Below are positions 53,501 to 57,396 of a stretch of 64,000 bases of DNA, piece after piece. This stretch comes from Rubrivivax sp. (GTDB taxonomy: Bacteria > Pseudomonadota > Gammaproteobacteria > Burkholderiales > Burkholderiaceae): positions 1-64,000 of the forward strand of contig JAEUOZ010000023.1 of assembly GCA_016790225.1 (NCBI GenBank). Reading direction: 5' to 3'. Under the pieces are notes generated by a model. That model saw only the letters and a list, made by a program, of their open reading frames with translations. It had not been told where the DNA came from and searched no databases. How positions within the stretch are numbered: position 1 is the stretch's first letter; every line of letters starts with the position of its first letter. The position numbers and the translations under genes were made by a program.

Positions 53501-54164
53501 TGGATTCGCCGAAGGCGCGCCAGAAGTCCAGCCGTGCTGGGGTGATGCCGCCGCCGGGCGTGCCGCTGTGCACGGCCGTGTACACCAGCCGGATGTCCGT
53601 GGTGGTGCCGGCCGTGGCGCTGATGTCGAAGCTGCGCGTGCCGGCAGCCGGGTTGTTGTGCGTGGCCAGCACCGCCCCAGCGCAGGTTTGCACCTGCAGC
53701 GAGCTGCTGGTGACGTGGGTCAGGTTGGCCACGCCGATCTCGGCAAACAGCCAGCGCTGGAACGTGCCGCCTGCGGGCTGGGGCAGGTTGAAGCAGTTGG
53801 ACACCACGGTCATCGTGGCCGCCGTCGCGTCCAGGCGCCCGCCGGTATTCTGGAAACCGATGCTGGCCGTCACATCGATGCCGGCGTTGTTGTTGAAGTG
53901 GTCCTCGTAGCTGTAGGCGTCGTTGATCACCCCCGCACTCTGCGCCGCGACCCAGGCGCCAAAACCCAGCAGCAGCGGCGACAACAGCGCCAGCACGCGG
54001 GCGCGATCGACCCGCAGACCGCCGTTGAGCAGCCAGCCGGACAGGGCGCTGCCCAGGTTGCGCAGCGCCTGCGGCTGCAAGGCCTGCCAAGGGCCTTTCA
54101 GGCACGCGGCGGCCACGCGCAGCAGGGCTGTGCGGGTGGCTTCGAAGCGGGCTGGAATCGACAT
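29538..54164 (-). CDS. mshQ: Giant MshQ-like adhesin, about 8,208 residues
   Basis: One uninterrupted 24.6-kb frame. Signal or anchor helix at residues 58-75 (VLALLSPLLLGFGAWVAAQS). Residues 80-1430 hold DUF11/Ig-like regions. Five SdrD-B-like modules (GTVFEDxNYGGGxGR) start near residues 1435, 2615, 3265, 5212 and 6229 (DNA 49.86, 46.32, 44.37, 38.53, 35.48 kb). Most are followed by an NDSGxGSLRQxITNAN block and a parallel beta-helix with repeats of IGGTxAGxGNxISGN type. Seven Ig-like units end in NTSEFG. A lectin-like domain lies at 46.96-46.33 kb, a DUF642-like domain at 39.0-38.54 kb and a CSLREA-like motif near 32.77 kb. The last ~580 residues match the MshQ C-terminal domain (DUF6701). 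Usual MshQ proteins are far shorter. It follows mshP, so surface display through the pilus system is likely. Confidence 0.88.
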   Translation of the reverse strand: MSIPARFEATRTALLRVAAACLKGPWQALQPQALRNLGSALSGWLLNGGLRVDRARVLALLSPLLLGFGAWVAAQSAGVINDAYSYEDHFNNNAGIDVTASIGFQNTGGRLDATAATMTVVSNCFNLPQPAGGTFQRWLFAEIGVANLTHVTSSSLQVQTCAGAVLATHNNPAAGTRSFDISATAGTTTDIRLVYTAVHSGTPGGGITPARLDFWRAFGESTGATNVSVTPNVTSIGHNGVVTMTLNVTSTGAITRNAVLRFSFDDMNGLSGSGTALAPDDGLNQDAEVDYGNGGGLQVYRPVTLNNAGNAPNGNAPTSTVAGNNRGVLSWNLGDLPSGYTGAVAVTLRVPIGFVTGRTFASRATISHGAVPVQPLAGLTTTLQQAGTSVPVSVTGGNNWILTSYSAFGNVGPGATGIWRDFRPYLSTFASSGMDAENARVTIDFNLGSCIPIFKSFQIQSPPPSNFTHRLISQPTVNAAATTPLVYHFDRLPWDSYGGGSTPVRVTPTFDIPAGCADGSTVTMRMTVVYGNPSKTVTANYNHPVVVNYCRAAGTSWVHRQANGSTQTWAPWPAWTEYYINGGSVRPGEYFSTWLYGNDSNATHTVTLDRSYYLVTVPSWLTFHGLTAVNNTSRIYKDSTGTAPLPTDPLFVHSANPPHSAWRAVSAADIGSTPFSASPNDSNPTAVVGPGTRLLFVREADHPRTTGPSFGNFSPEALWRVADGSFGASAQTPGTTNTNFLPGRVYTWETLSSPAGVARDCGNFNSNGTLTNESVSWPTVGMNYNGFPNVAAGQTATLNIYPGNRKFASAPVDGTWVFNLFAARNSVNLAGVTGSVITSGRVLPPGGNAAGIVFTPPDATACLAAVNDNDPACMARWQVPIGTQPAATYGLSESTDADRDHIQNYPIFQMQLPILRNAAAGMVLPITAEIRRTNLSARGADNAVATARHGAGNYAAAGGLTVLESPELATTLSAPSTWPHNSSYSLQLQLANNGNAPAQGFYSVIRLPRAGVGSTQFTPSYGKAYVTGATTALLVETSSDSTCFANPLTGTWTSRSLQASARAGYASETSAALPSDTTCVRLRRNSAGSYAFNAGLSLGAAIDLTIPNNPGLAGQVAAARATSGSTTTLGSTTNFGPLETADASTQVSNSVVTSGAKTALPDTTRAGWVRWTLRWGNQSGAAASSIAVTDDIPTQLIYRGLASALPAGTSCVDAGCAVFGAAGDGSGGQLRLSVGSLAANDGVPGSGADEGTVDVWMERKSGVADGVTASNCLATLPAGIGNVGSNGCFDVTNGRLAAALAQTIVPAQGGSPPIVSPNDVVRYVLTLTNQESSARFMRVHANLPASGTYLAGSFLVNGAAASDAAFSGGVLSFLSASSVAASGTLTLQYDLRVNGSATNGTLITHSAVATPCVNNTSVDSCSLGKASSSVTAQVQATAAISGTVFEDPNYGGGAGRSLAASSGAVRSGVRVELYAADGSYVAATTTNGSGQYSFTGLGAADWNVRVATGTVSSSRTGSGGAAWPVQTWRVVWNGSAHAGDAQRVGGERPALPDAASNTTSATLASLATGGTAPHSLAPVRTTTGTVSGIDFGYHFTTVTNTNDSGQGSLRQVITNANALGNDTGLATAGRLPSIEHVIFMISNGSSVAGLRSANNFFTTNGGDAMVATVTLSSALPAVSTAMVLDAQTQPGWSSVNPRPIIELDGGFGTGNVNVHGLNLSVPDSTVRGFIINRFGGRQLPLTSGALVQGNWLGLAANGTSAPANGVHGISVSGSYNVIGGTTAAERNVISGHGAGGVVLEATTAIGNRLVGNYIGTDRTGTLALPNQHGVWVALGSSDNAVGGSLPGEGNLISGNSINGIYVRDANTQNNTIQGNRIGTNAAGTAALRNFLRGIRLESAGATLIGGASVGQGNLISGNGRTFAEGWSESDGGVVIDSASSNITVAGNTIGLAADGSAALGNSKNAIHVTGGSSVTVGGASSAHRNLIAANASHGVYASGNGSAGLTVQNNWIGLAADGSTARSNGTDGVVCHGGTVNNCQVLGNVIAASGRYGVWLATSTGHVVRGNLIGTDSTGASARGNASVGIYVTGTGTVATIGGTTAADRNVVSGNSVAGIRFDVGATGSVQGNYVGTNATGAAALGNSGPGIHINGAANVLVGGAAAGAGNLVSGNVSANGIRLDLSTATGNVIQGNLVGANALNTGVIANGASGIGITAGASNNVIGGTSAGQGNVIRGSGLAGIGFDTTVSTPLRNRISGNSIFSNGQKGIRLDNTGVPLANDGATSASQGNNGIDSPVFTSASLVAGQLAVRGYVGSAAGQSAFANVTVEVFVSDNDASGFGEGQTYIGSLTTDASGNFNGAVSIPGGVTLTNYQTVITATATDVNGNTSEFGLQHLLGNTAAALANCSLWMQADVAVSTSGSAVTSWRNQCGGQSFTPASGQPQLVSGALNSKSVVRFADNQHLAFSGTVFTASSQVTSFVVTRGGTAGRKILDTNGSGRRIISVESTPSSGLSQYGLINPAASTSAYVLSSATADGTTVRHWANGVSRVDAASTAPTAAAPGTLTHIGARFSGSDSLNGDVAELISYDRLLSGEERRQVEAYLRAKWFGVMTHAITGTVFEDVNYGGGQGRDRSTAVAAGGTPRPNATVELYAASGEFLYSTLTDASGNYTLLAEPGSYTVRVVGSSVSSGRSGYTAAQLPVLTFRTTASSGTAVAVTDRVGGESPALADAAANTSWATLASLTTGSTTPQAVAPVTVSASAVTGVDFGFNFSTIVNTNDSGPGSLRQFLLNASALGGKSTLAQAGTRVRAGVAEPLPAALETSIFMIPSGAATPGIRASVPSQLTTGVAQIVVSTELPLLTGADTALDGSTQTANVGNTNALLLGTGGTVGVDALALPQVQGPEVQLSGARGILRGVSLSASGLRLSGFAIFGFSRAVALIGATNAVLEDNVLGSTARSFTDPGAGIRTSSTLLSFDTSNSDGVQVQRNLIGFSGTSGIMANGRAVTFSFIGNELRNAAIEGAAHDGINGGGTTWTVRGNLIAQHLGVGMDVTTTGLLVENNTLSGNGTGGNELVGAYLSGQGDVRRNIVTGNRGSGLAVASTGRFRISENSLFGNNTEANATRAAGITLANSRQGGSVVANDGSLTVNTPNQRIDHPVISAASVSGNQLSVAGYVGTPPGQAVFANAVVELFVAAPSLVGFGEGQTHIGNLVVNGSGAFSGTLTLPVGVTVVRGTPLTGTTTDAAGNTSEFGPNVLVTVTVAGTVYEDVNYGGGPGRSRLAAGGLPVVNATVELYSAATGLVATTTTAADGSYSFAVSGGGGHFVRVLQSSVRSTRSGSTAAAVGVQTWRYESSWVGPAAVSNEAGGARPDTADSAAATALSWTPCAAEGVGAGNPCSFTGTRLVRYGADTRWTTRVMTDGAGCANGTFGDPALGTVKACEILQPHLHSASSVHVGASNIAGVDFGFNFSTVTNTNDSGAGSLRQAITNANALGGDASLAQSGRPAGIESIVFMISNGSTGAGGSLGLAAGGLRSSLNYFSSGVASVAAGSAMPTLATPMVLNAQAQPGWTANPVLELNGSATTNSHALLVQGGGTTVRGFIINRFTGRAIDTSGPGGNTLAGNWIGLDRSGALATPAVNFGIVVDAPGDVVGGAQAADRNVLGGAVAQGVRIEAAGSGAKVWGNYIGVDPGGTAVRPNDFGVLVLEATNVELGGSAAGLGNLISGNTTDGIYLQAGTPTTMATHVRGNQVGTDAAGTAALPNGRMGIFITSGANGNRVGGSAAGERNLISGNISHGLRLDSSGNVVEGNHIGTNASGLAALPNGAQGVYVYGVASTAQNNRIGGTSPSQRNVISGNGGDGVGLFGSLVTNNDVQGNYIGVDALGTAAVPNTRHGVLINNSASGNRLGGTGGAGNVISGNADRGVSIAVSPASNWVQGNFIGLNASGTAAIGNGTHGLYVDDSVNQVIGGTSAGSGNVISGNPTDGMVVSTSTGTTIQGNRVGTNAAGTAAVGNGRHGIHLLAGGSGNLIGGTVAGAGNLASGNGSDGIRVNGLSGTVIQGNVSGLNLLGNAALPNGGRGLLLTTNASGTVVGGTAAGAANVFSGNVLDGIHVLNNGTLGNQILGNRIGTDAAGTVPFGNQRFGIWVQTDTSNTQIGGVAAGEGNTIANNGNIGVRIDGTGTAPAGGNRVRGNAIYNNNGLGIDLNVSSVLGVTANDNAKTANAANQFMDSPVFTAASLQGSSLSVSGFVGMSPGQALFAGALVDVYVSDADASGFGEGRTYVGTLTADASGNFSGSITVPGGVTLVPGSDQLTATATDGAGNTSEFGRNMLLNGFYTVTNTADSGTGSLRWAITNANADAGVQTVRFAIPSTDPNLASGVWTITLASALPAVTDATVIDASTQTGYVGVPLVQIRGTSAGAAAVGFNLTSAAASTVRGFVINGFGGCALTLAGGGGHTVAGNYIGTAISGTAAATGNGALGVCVNSSSNTVGGTGANDRNVIGGFITAASVTGRGVDISNSANSNTLAGNYIGLGADGVTPVANTHGVLITDASSNTIGGTMAAARNVISGNANMGVWVQVSSGASTGNLIRGNHIGTNAAGTAAVANASHGVNITGGSGTVVGGAVAGAGNLISGNGDRGVSQGGSGISGTVISGNTVGLNALGTAAIANAQGGVQIWSGGGATIGGLTATERNVISGNGSAGVFLNASGNTVQGNFIGLNLAGTAALGNLTGISITGGNNVIGGTSATARNVVSGNTQDGILIYNATATANLVQGNYVGTDPAGSVARGNSRIGIYLLNSAAGNTIGGTAAGAGNVISGNGTHGVQLYNGANNNLLHGNVIGRNAANAAALANGAHGVVIASASGNQIGGIGSGQGNTVASNNVGLLVSGASATGNAIRGNSMFSNAASGIDLGSTTDFAANGTTGNDGAKSAGQPNLLMDSPVITQAVLGGNTLAVVGYVGSAALQSTFGGALVDLYVNNSGQGQTYIGTVTANADGEFAGTVSTAGISGLVAGTTAIVGTATDAQGNTSEFSAAQPTVVLGAINTVTNASFEAPTSAINTHVSTGSSALTGWTVTGNSIDFGASLNSAQGSQSVDLSGATRGGLAQVVQTTPGTTYTLTWALGANPCVNTVKSLRVTAGSSNSTYGFDPNGQTQSTIAWVDRSMVFTASSAATVLWFESLDTTGCGAAIDDVRLTAGNSLTASISGTVFEDLNYGGGAGRPRASASGHSVRSGARVELFDGTGSFVSATSTDASGNYSFGSLNLGNYTVRVVGSSVSSSRAGWVNTLVPTVVFRADASGSTAIADTAYVGGGNPLLGEAGNAGSGTTLASLTTAGAAPQAVSTVQLAGNLTGLDFGFSFNTVTNTRDSGYGSLRQAITNANALGADASLAQAGRTAGIEHIAFMLPNGSSAAGLRSGFNAFATAAGSRHVATLQPASALPNVTTPMVLDAQTQPGWTLEPLIEINGSGLGSASRAIEFANGSAGGRIAGFIINRVPNGMGIYVSTGATGVVIQGNWLGVDAAGTAAAANGTSSVVLHAAGAALNATVGGTTPAQRNVISGSTVHGVLLESSGNTVTGNYIGTNATGTAAIGNSSGVRIRVGASNNTIGGSVAGAGNVISGNLDKGVWLSETASNSNVIAGNMIGLNAAGTAAVPNTNGGVNVGGATGTVIGGATSAHGNVIAGNGASGVALTSHIGATANATVRFNTIGLDTTGTARPNSVGIFIDAGSGGHTIADNTISGNTNHGIQASVPGAGTAITGNRIGTSSDGTAARGNGGSGIHFSGTASGYSVGGVAAGEGNLVSGNASHGIQMLSGVSGITLQGNLIGTNASGTAALPNAQQGVLVQAAGITVGGTAAGAGNLISGNGQAGVRIEANSVVVLGNTIGTNLSGTAALPNGGAGASNGGVHVFSGNGSTVGGSAAGAGNLLSGNGGAGVWAESGVTALTIQGNTIGTNRAGTAALGNGRWGMVIDANGTQIGGTVAGAGNLISGNAASTGGIFLTGYNSVIEGNRIGVDAAGTGFIPNSGVGGIEVRWGGTHRIGGTAGGAGNVIAGNAGVGIAVNGGSPATQILGNSIYGNSGIGIDLGGGVAGPSIGVTANDGLKTTGAPNLYMDSPVFTTASHVGTTLVVAGYVGNAPNLAAFAGSRVEVFVSDNDASGFGEGQTYIGALTADPNGNFSGSFTIPGTLTITPGTTRLTGTATDTANNTSEFGANVTVTSGVAGKVFEDVNYGGGAGRGWATAQAQGAQPVAGARVEIGSVSGGVVTMLSHTTTDASGNYVLPTPGAGTYAVRVVSETVASSRSGWVSTLRPVLTYFAHAPLGTRVERTDFVGGRDPAATDAGPAAAGATANASTGIFSSGATGTANASGTVQVSAATGIADMDFGFNFSTVVNVNDSGAGSLRQVITNANALGGDASLAVAGRTAGMEHVVFMIGNGSSAAGLRNTVNLFSGGVATLRVATPLPDLATTMVMDAQTQPGWVASPIVEVDGRNTSGSFNGLFHLTGTGITLRGFVVNRSAQHQVWVAGTGNRLQGSWLGLTPGGAAAPGNLDGVVLVGADNQLGGSGANEGNVISGNERFGVYVWSGAPAGNGLVILGNRVGTNPAGTAAVANAGHGVVIEQPGVRLGGAGAGEGNQISGNTQYGVLSTVDGTTLLGNRIGTDATGMAALPNASYGVYLAFGSASGANTRVGGPAAGEGNLIAGNALDGVVVDGGGAGRGVGLRVEGNRIGTNAAGTAALANGRYGLHLYNGASGAIVGGAVAGAGNLISGNANTGVRVEGTGHTLQGNFIGTNAAGTAALANNGNGIDLQNATGAVIGGTAAVARNIVSGNVGTGIDFTGGGQSTVQGNWVGLNAAGTGVIANGAGIGLNSYPSNVLVGGTTAAAGNVVAGNTTYGVGVSGNGHQIQGNLIGRDAGNSTNLPNGWSGIYVYVTSNVLIGGTTAGAGNVIASSARAGVLVEPRFGPVTGVQMLGNSMFGNTHLGIDLKNTGTMDGSAEGVTTNDGSKGSGVNQGMDHPVFTSARARGNQLTVAGYVGSAAGQSAFANARVEIFESDNDSTGFGEGRSYLGFVTTDANGNFSGTVTMPVAVLRVGTRLTGTATDAAGNTSEFGANFANLVVDMVVNDNGDALDANLGDGLCATAGGVCTLRAALGEFNALPAQSSAPTISFALPGCSAAGQAACTINPASALPAVTNPMQIDAQTQAGWTLDPLVRLHGASAGSGVSGLVLNAPSSAVRGFLITGFNSHALSVNSADAVIQGNWIGVAPGGVSASGNGGHGVALTGARALIGGTTSAQRNVISAAGGNASGIHVGVGANDTRIRGNYIGTTANGNARLANAWHGIRVSAVSGLQIGGTTAAEANVIAGGGTSGINLTSDGSGATTGGWIKGNRIGVGADGSANIGGFSAGIANGPWGPFNDLVIGGPEDGAGNLIAHATTQGIVISRNSPNALAQRTRILRNSIRSNGQLGIDLDGNGSVNANDGLTNPTQANNGMDMPVITGVGIANDGAAVTAFGTIGTGTGQVIFAGSRVEFFVSDTDPSGHGEGRRYLGALTADANGRFSGTFAISVGDAVVGDAITATATDPAGNTSEFSANWISTTMAALAPAGFNAFEPDTVAGSITGVLRSRVAGTASTVHVVALDSSGTGPHSSFTGSVSLSWLDARDDSGAASGSCRASWVDLGSAGSASFSATARTSVSITPPATATRVMRLKMVFNGPAGVVTSCSSDAFAALPAQLAWGATAGGAGASDADSGSAGTTRALSNLNASGGVVHRAGRPFTLRARALDASGAVMTQYDGSPVLSQAACVLPLPQAGACPAGVLGGGQVSANAGHYVHNSVTYSEVGAIRVQLQDSSYGSVDAADTLAASRLIVSDPQDVGRFVPDAFSIGVTRSGRLATANAACLAPGSGATFLGQGFGWATTPQVTVTALNAQAQPTTAWSGALMKLQASSLAPALGVSAAGTATLSSFFASATVSDLGGGQARLEAGGLDRFLLDLPAGTVQASVTPGWTWSATVTDASEAGVAGNPTLSASAADGSVVFNQGGVFHSGRLSLAAAFGDARSGVRALMQLQRWTDAGWVTMTEDLGCVTLQPQQLGVSDASGIFSTAGVCASPAAASVTTRGGRAWISLPASPGGATGRLRLHLAGEAASGQSCNGSTPAALQPMGLPWLLGGSGSAGPSNMATWGLPQRDPTLRREIW

Positions 54165-54284
54165 GCGTGCTCAGGCCGCGCCAGGGCGCAGCCGCACGGG
54201 AAGGGTAGGAAACTCGGCCCTGGCACCAAGTGTGGAAAAGCGCACGCTCGGCGGTGTTGTTCCGCTGGCGTGGCGGCCTTCACC

Positions 54285-54304
54285 GCGCGGCGCTTGCGCC
54301 GCGC
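54285..54304. other. Perfect GC hairpin between mshP and mshQ
   Basis: GCGCGGCGC and GCGCCGCGC with TT between them form a 9-bp palindrome in the 153-base gap. No T-run follows on either strand, so it is not a standard terminator. It could attenuate transcription into the giant gene or stabilise the upstream mRNA. Confidence 0.4.
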
Positions 54305-54317
54305 CGAGCGATCGCTG

Positions 54318-54875
54318 TCAGCAGCGGTAGGCTGGCGCCGCGCCGCCGGGGTTCTTGCACACCGTGTGGCGCGCTTCCATCTGCCGCCTCACGTGATCGC
54401 TGCTGCCGACACTGCCGACACTGGCGCTGGCCTGCAGCGCATAGCTGGCGAGCTTCAGGCCGCCGTCATCCACCTGCCCCGTGGCGGGCACGCGTGTGCA
54501 GCTGATCTGCACCGTGAAGTCCGACAAGGGCGCGGGCAGGGTGAGCGACTGCGGGGCAAAGCAGGGGGGCGTGGTGTTGCCGGGCAGGCCGAGTGCGGCA
54601 TTGGGATCGCTCACCTGCCACAGGCCCCACTCCAGCGCGCTGCGCGCGGCAGCCGCTGCACGGGCGCTCTGCAGCTGCTGGGTCTGGCTGTGCTGCGAGC
54701 TGCTCAGCAGCGCCAGGCCGGCGCTGAGCAGCAGACCGACGATGACCAGCATGAAGACCATCGCCGGCAGCGCGATGCCGGCCTGGCGGCGGTGCAGGCC
54801 GCGTGCCGGCGCGCGCCGGGCCAGGGCGCCGGATCGGTCGCCCGCGGGCGTGAGCGCGCTGCCCGGGCGTGTCAT
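54318..54875 (-). CDS. mshP: MshP-like pilus protein
   Basis: Protein of 185 residues with a pilin-like helix after RRQAGIALPAMVFMLVIVGL. The position-5 Glu of major pilins is absent, as is normal in MshP/PilX-like proteins. The C-terminal half has paired cysteines (PPCFAPQ, ISCTRV, VCKNPG) and ends in YRC. ATG 54875 overlaps the mshO stop (ATGA). Confidence 0.75.
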   Translation of the reverse strand: MTRPGSALTPAGDRSGALARRAPARGLHRRQAGIALPAMVFMLVIVGLLLSAGLALLSSSQHSQTQQLQSARAAAAARSALEWGLWQVSDPNAALGLPGNTTPPCFAPQSLTLPAPLSDFTVQISCTRVPATGQVDDGGLKLASYALQASASVGSVGSSDHVRRQMEARHTVCKNPGGAAPAYRC

Positions 54876-55765
54876 GGCGAGTTGTCCACCGCGATCTGAT
54901 GCACCAGGGTCATGCGTGCGCTGCTGCCGCTGTCCTGAACCGTGACGCGCAGGTTCAGCAGCCCGATGTTGGCCAGCGCGCTGCCATAGGAGGCCTGGCA
55001 GGCCGTGAGGCCGCTGCCCAGCAGATCGGCGCTGCCGGATGATACGGCGGCTGAACTGGACGGTTGGCTGGCCTGCCAGCCATAGCCGCCATAGCGCCAC
55101 AGTTCGAAACCGCCGCCGGCGGCCGGGCGGCAGGCCACGGTGAGCGGGGCGCCCACGATGAAGAAGCGGCCGGAACCACTGCCGGCCGGCAGCGCGGCAC
55201 CGGCGGTGAAGCTGATCTGCGTGCCGCCGCCGGCCACAGCCAGGCCGCCGCGGCGGTTGCTGCCGAGGTAGGCATCCGCTTCCGGCGTGCCCAGGTTCTG
55301 CCAGACGATCCAGGCCGGCACGGCCGGTGTGGCCAGGGGGACGCCCACGACATCGAAGCTGGTATCGGCGGCGTTGTCGGCATTCAGGGGGTCCCCGGCC
55401 GTGGCGCCCGTGGTATCTGGCCCCAGCCGGGCCACGCCGGCATCCAGCAGCGGCACCCATTCGATCCACACGCCATCGGGGTTGCTCTGCACGCGCAGGC
55501 TGTTGGGCAGCGCCTGCTGCAGCTGATCCTGCAACTGCGCGAGCGCACCATCCACCGATTGCGCCAGCATCAGCCGGCCGCGGTTGGCCTGCTGCTCGCT
55601 GGCCATGCGCGAGATGAAGGTCGCGCCCAGCGAGGCGATCAGCCCCACGATGCTCAGCACGATGAGCAGCTCGACCAGGGTCACACCACGAGCGGCTGGC
55701 CGGAGAGCGGCGCGCAGGGGCGCCACACCCCGCTGAGGCCCTGGCCCGGGCACGCGGCCGCTCAC
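54872..55765 (-). CDS. mshO: MshO-like minor pilin
   Basis: Protein of 297 residues. Prepilin motif RGVTLVELLIVLSIVGLIAS, with Glu at +5 after the Gly cleavage site, then a beta-rich body (VWIEWVPLLDAGVARLGPDT; FFIVGAPLTVACRPA). It is the probable priming or tip minor pilin of the pseudopilin complex. The start is GTG at 55765, overlapping the mshD stop as GTGA; the leader is about 25 residues. Confidence 0.77.
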   Translation of the reverse strand: MSGRVPGPGPQRGVAPLRAALRPAARGVTLVELLIVLSIVGLIASLGATFISRMASEQQANRGRLMLAQSVDGALAQLQDQLQQALPNSLRVQSNPDGVWIEWVPLLDAGVARLGPDTTGATAGDPLNADNAADTSFDVVGVPLATPAVPAWIVWQNLGTPEADAYLGSNRRGGLAVAGGGTQISFTAGAALPAGSGSGRFFIVGAPLTVACRPAAGGGFELWRYGGYGWQASQPSSSAAVSSGSADLLGSGLTACQASYGSALANIGLLNLRVTVQDSGSSARMTLVHQIAVDNSP

Positions 55766-56283
55766 CGGCGCGCCCTCCAGCCGCCCAGCACGGTGCGCGC
55801 ACCATCGGGCCCGCTGACGCTGACCGTGATCCACCAGCCATCGCTCTGCGGCACACCGGCCAGCGCCTGGGCTGTGACGCTGATCTGCGCGCGGTAGGCC
55901 TCCAGGCCGGCAATGGCCTGGCCCTCGGCATCGCGGATACCGTCCAGCACCAGGCCGTGGTAATCCAGGATCGAGGCAAACCCGGTGCGCCCGGGCGACG
56001 ATGCCGCTGCGGCGGCGCCGGGCAGCGGTTGCAGCTCGATCTCGCGCAGCAGCGATTGCGCGACGGCCAGCGCCTGGCGCGCCACGAGCGGATCGCTGCT
56101 GCGTGTGCTGAGCGAGGCCCACGCGGCCCAGATGCCGCTGATGATCACGCCGGCCAGGGCCATGCTGATGACCAGTTCCACCAGCGTCAGGCCGGCCTGC
56201 AGCGGCCCGGCCCGCCGGGTGCGCGGCGAGGGTGGCCGGCCAGAGCCGCGCCGCCCAGCGCGGGCTTCAGAGCCTGCGCACAT
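55762..56283 (-). CDS. mshD: MshD-like minor pilin
   Basis: Protein of 173 residues. Prepilin motif LQAGLTLVELVISMALAGVI follows a long, basic 30-residue leader. The body resembles PilV/MshD (LLREIELQPLPGAAAA; ILDYHGLVLDGIRDAEGQ; DGWWITVSVSGPDG). It overlaps the end of mshC by 17 bases. Confidence 0.76.
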   Translation of the reverse strand: MCAGSEARAGRRGSGRPPSPRTRRAGPLQAGLTLVELVISMALAGVIISGIWAAWASLSTRSSDPLVARQALAVAQSLLREIELQPLPGAAAAASSPGRTGFASILDYHGLVLDGIRDAEGQAIAGLEAYRAQISVTAQALAGVPQSDGWWITVSVSGPDGARTVLGGWRARR

Positions 56284-56734
56284 GGCCGGTGGCGGCTTCC
56301 ACGCGCACGGTGGGCGCGCTGCTGGCGCCGCCGCCCAGCACCTGCAGCTGCAAGGCGCTGCCCAGGCTGGTGGCGCCCGAGGGCGAGAAGCTGAAGCTCG
56401 CGCCAGCGTCCAGGCTCAGCGCGGGGGCGGCCGGCAGCCACAGGCCATCGGGCGTCGGGGCGGCCAGGCTTTGTGTGCAGGCCATGTCCAGGCACACCTG
56501 CATCGTCGGCGGTGTGGCGCCGATCTGCACATGCACCGTGCGGCGCTGGGCCTGTGCGGTGGCCTGCGCGCCGCGCAGGCTGCTGGCCAGGCGATCGGCC
56601 AGGCCTTGTGCGGCAAAGGCTTCGGTGGATGCAAATCGTGTGGCGCCCAGGCCGGCCAGGATGGCCAGCAGCAGCATCACGATCACCAGCTCCACCAGCG
56701 TGAAGCCGGCCTGGGAGAGCCGGCGGGGTGTCAT
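56267..56734 (-). CDS. mshC: MshC-like minor pilin (GspH/FimT type)
   Basis: Protein of 155 residues. A short leader MTPRRLSQAG precedes FTLVELVIVMLLLAILAGLG, the classic type IV prepilin start with Glu at +5. The GspH-like body contains one disulfide-type pair (VCLDMACTQ). It is the third gene after the ATPase-platform pair. Confidence 0.78.
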   Translation of the reverse strand: MTPRRLSQAGFTLVELVIVMLLLAILAGLGATRFASTEAFAAQGLADRLASSLRGAQATAQAQRRTVHVQIGATPPTMQVCLDMACTQSLAAPTPDGLWLPAAPALSLDAGASFSFSPSGATSLGSALQLQVLGGGASSAPTVRVEAATGHVRRL

Positions 56735-56790
56735 GTCAGGGGGTGGGTTCCGCTGCGCGGCTGAATGGCCGCGAGGGACCCGCTTGCGGA

Positions 56791-57309
56791 TCAGCAGCCG
56801 GTGGTATCGGTGACGACGCTGGGCGCGCCGCCGCTGGCTGCGGCCGCCGTGTAGCTGATCTTGCAGTTGGCCGGCGTGGCCGCGGCCGTCATCGTGAGCT
56901 CCAGCACGGCGCCGGCGGCGCCTGCGGTGCTGCCGGTGGCCATGGCGACCGTCCAGCCTTCGGCATCCACGTTGGAGGCGCCCAGGATGCCGGCGGTGAG
57001 GCCGGTCAGCGATTGCGGGTAGCAGTAGTTCAGCGCGATGCTGCGGCCTTCCAGGCTCACCGTGGTGCCGGTGGCGGTGGCGCAGGAAGTGCCTTCGGCC
57101 ATGGCCTGGGCCTTGGCGATGCCGGCGGCGGCCTTCATCGAGCCGGCCACGGCCTTGACCTTGGACTCGCGGGCCTTGCCCTGCAGATCCGCATAGCGCG
57201 GCAGGGCCACCGCGGCCAGGATGCCGAGGATCAGGATGACGGTGATCAGCTCGACCAGCGTGAAGCCGGCCTGGGTGCGCAGAGGCAGAAGAAAGACGGG
57301 ACGGTTCAT
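56791..57309 (-). CDS. mshA: MSHA major-type pilin
   Basis: Protein of 172 residues. Prepilin start LRTQAGFTLVELITVILILG with ILAAVALPRYADLQGKARES, the hallmark N-terminal helix of MSHA pilins. It contains the two-Cys C-terminal loop (ANCKISYTA to TTGC end) and an inner pair. ATG 57309 is chosen with GGAG eight bases upstream; a GTG nine bases earlier overlaps that site. The 87-base gap before it (57310-57396) has a TTGACA on the minus strand but no good -10 at standard spacing, so a separate pilin promoter is possible but not shown. MshA and MshB cannot be told apart here. Confidence 0.85.
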   Translation of the reverse strand: MNRPVFLLPLRTQAGFTLVELITVILILGILAAVALPRYADLQGKARESKVKAVAGSMKAAAGIAKAQAMAEGTSCATATGTTVSLEGRSIALNYCYPQSLTGLTAGILGASNVDAEGWTVAMATGSTAGAAGAVLELTMTAAATPANCKISYTAAAASGGAPSVVTDTTGC

Positions 57310-57396
57310 GATGGTCACTCCGGGTTTGCGCAGATTCTTTGTGCGCGGGCTGTCAACGACTCAGACAAATAAAAGGCGCTTTGCCGTGCATTTGCC

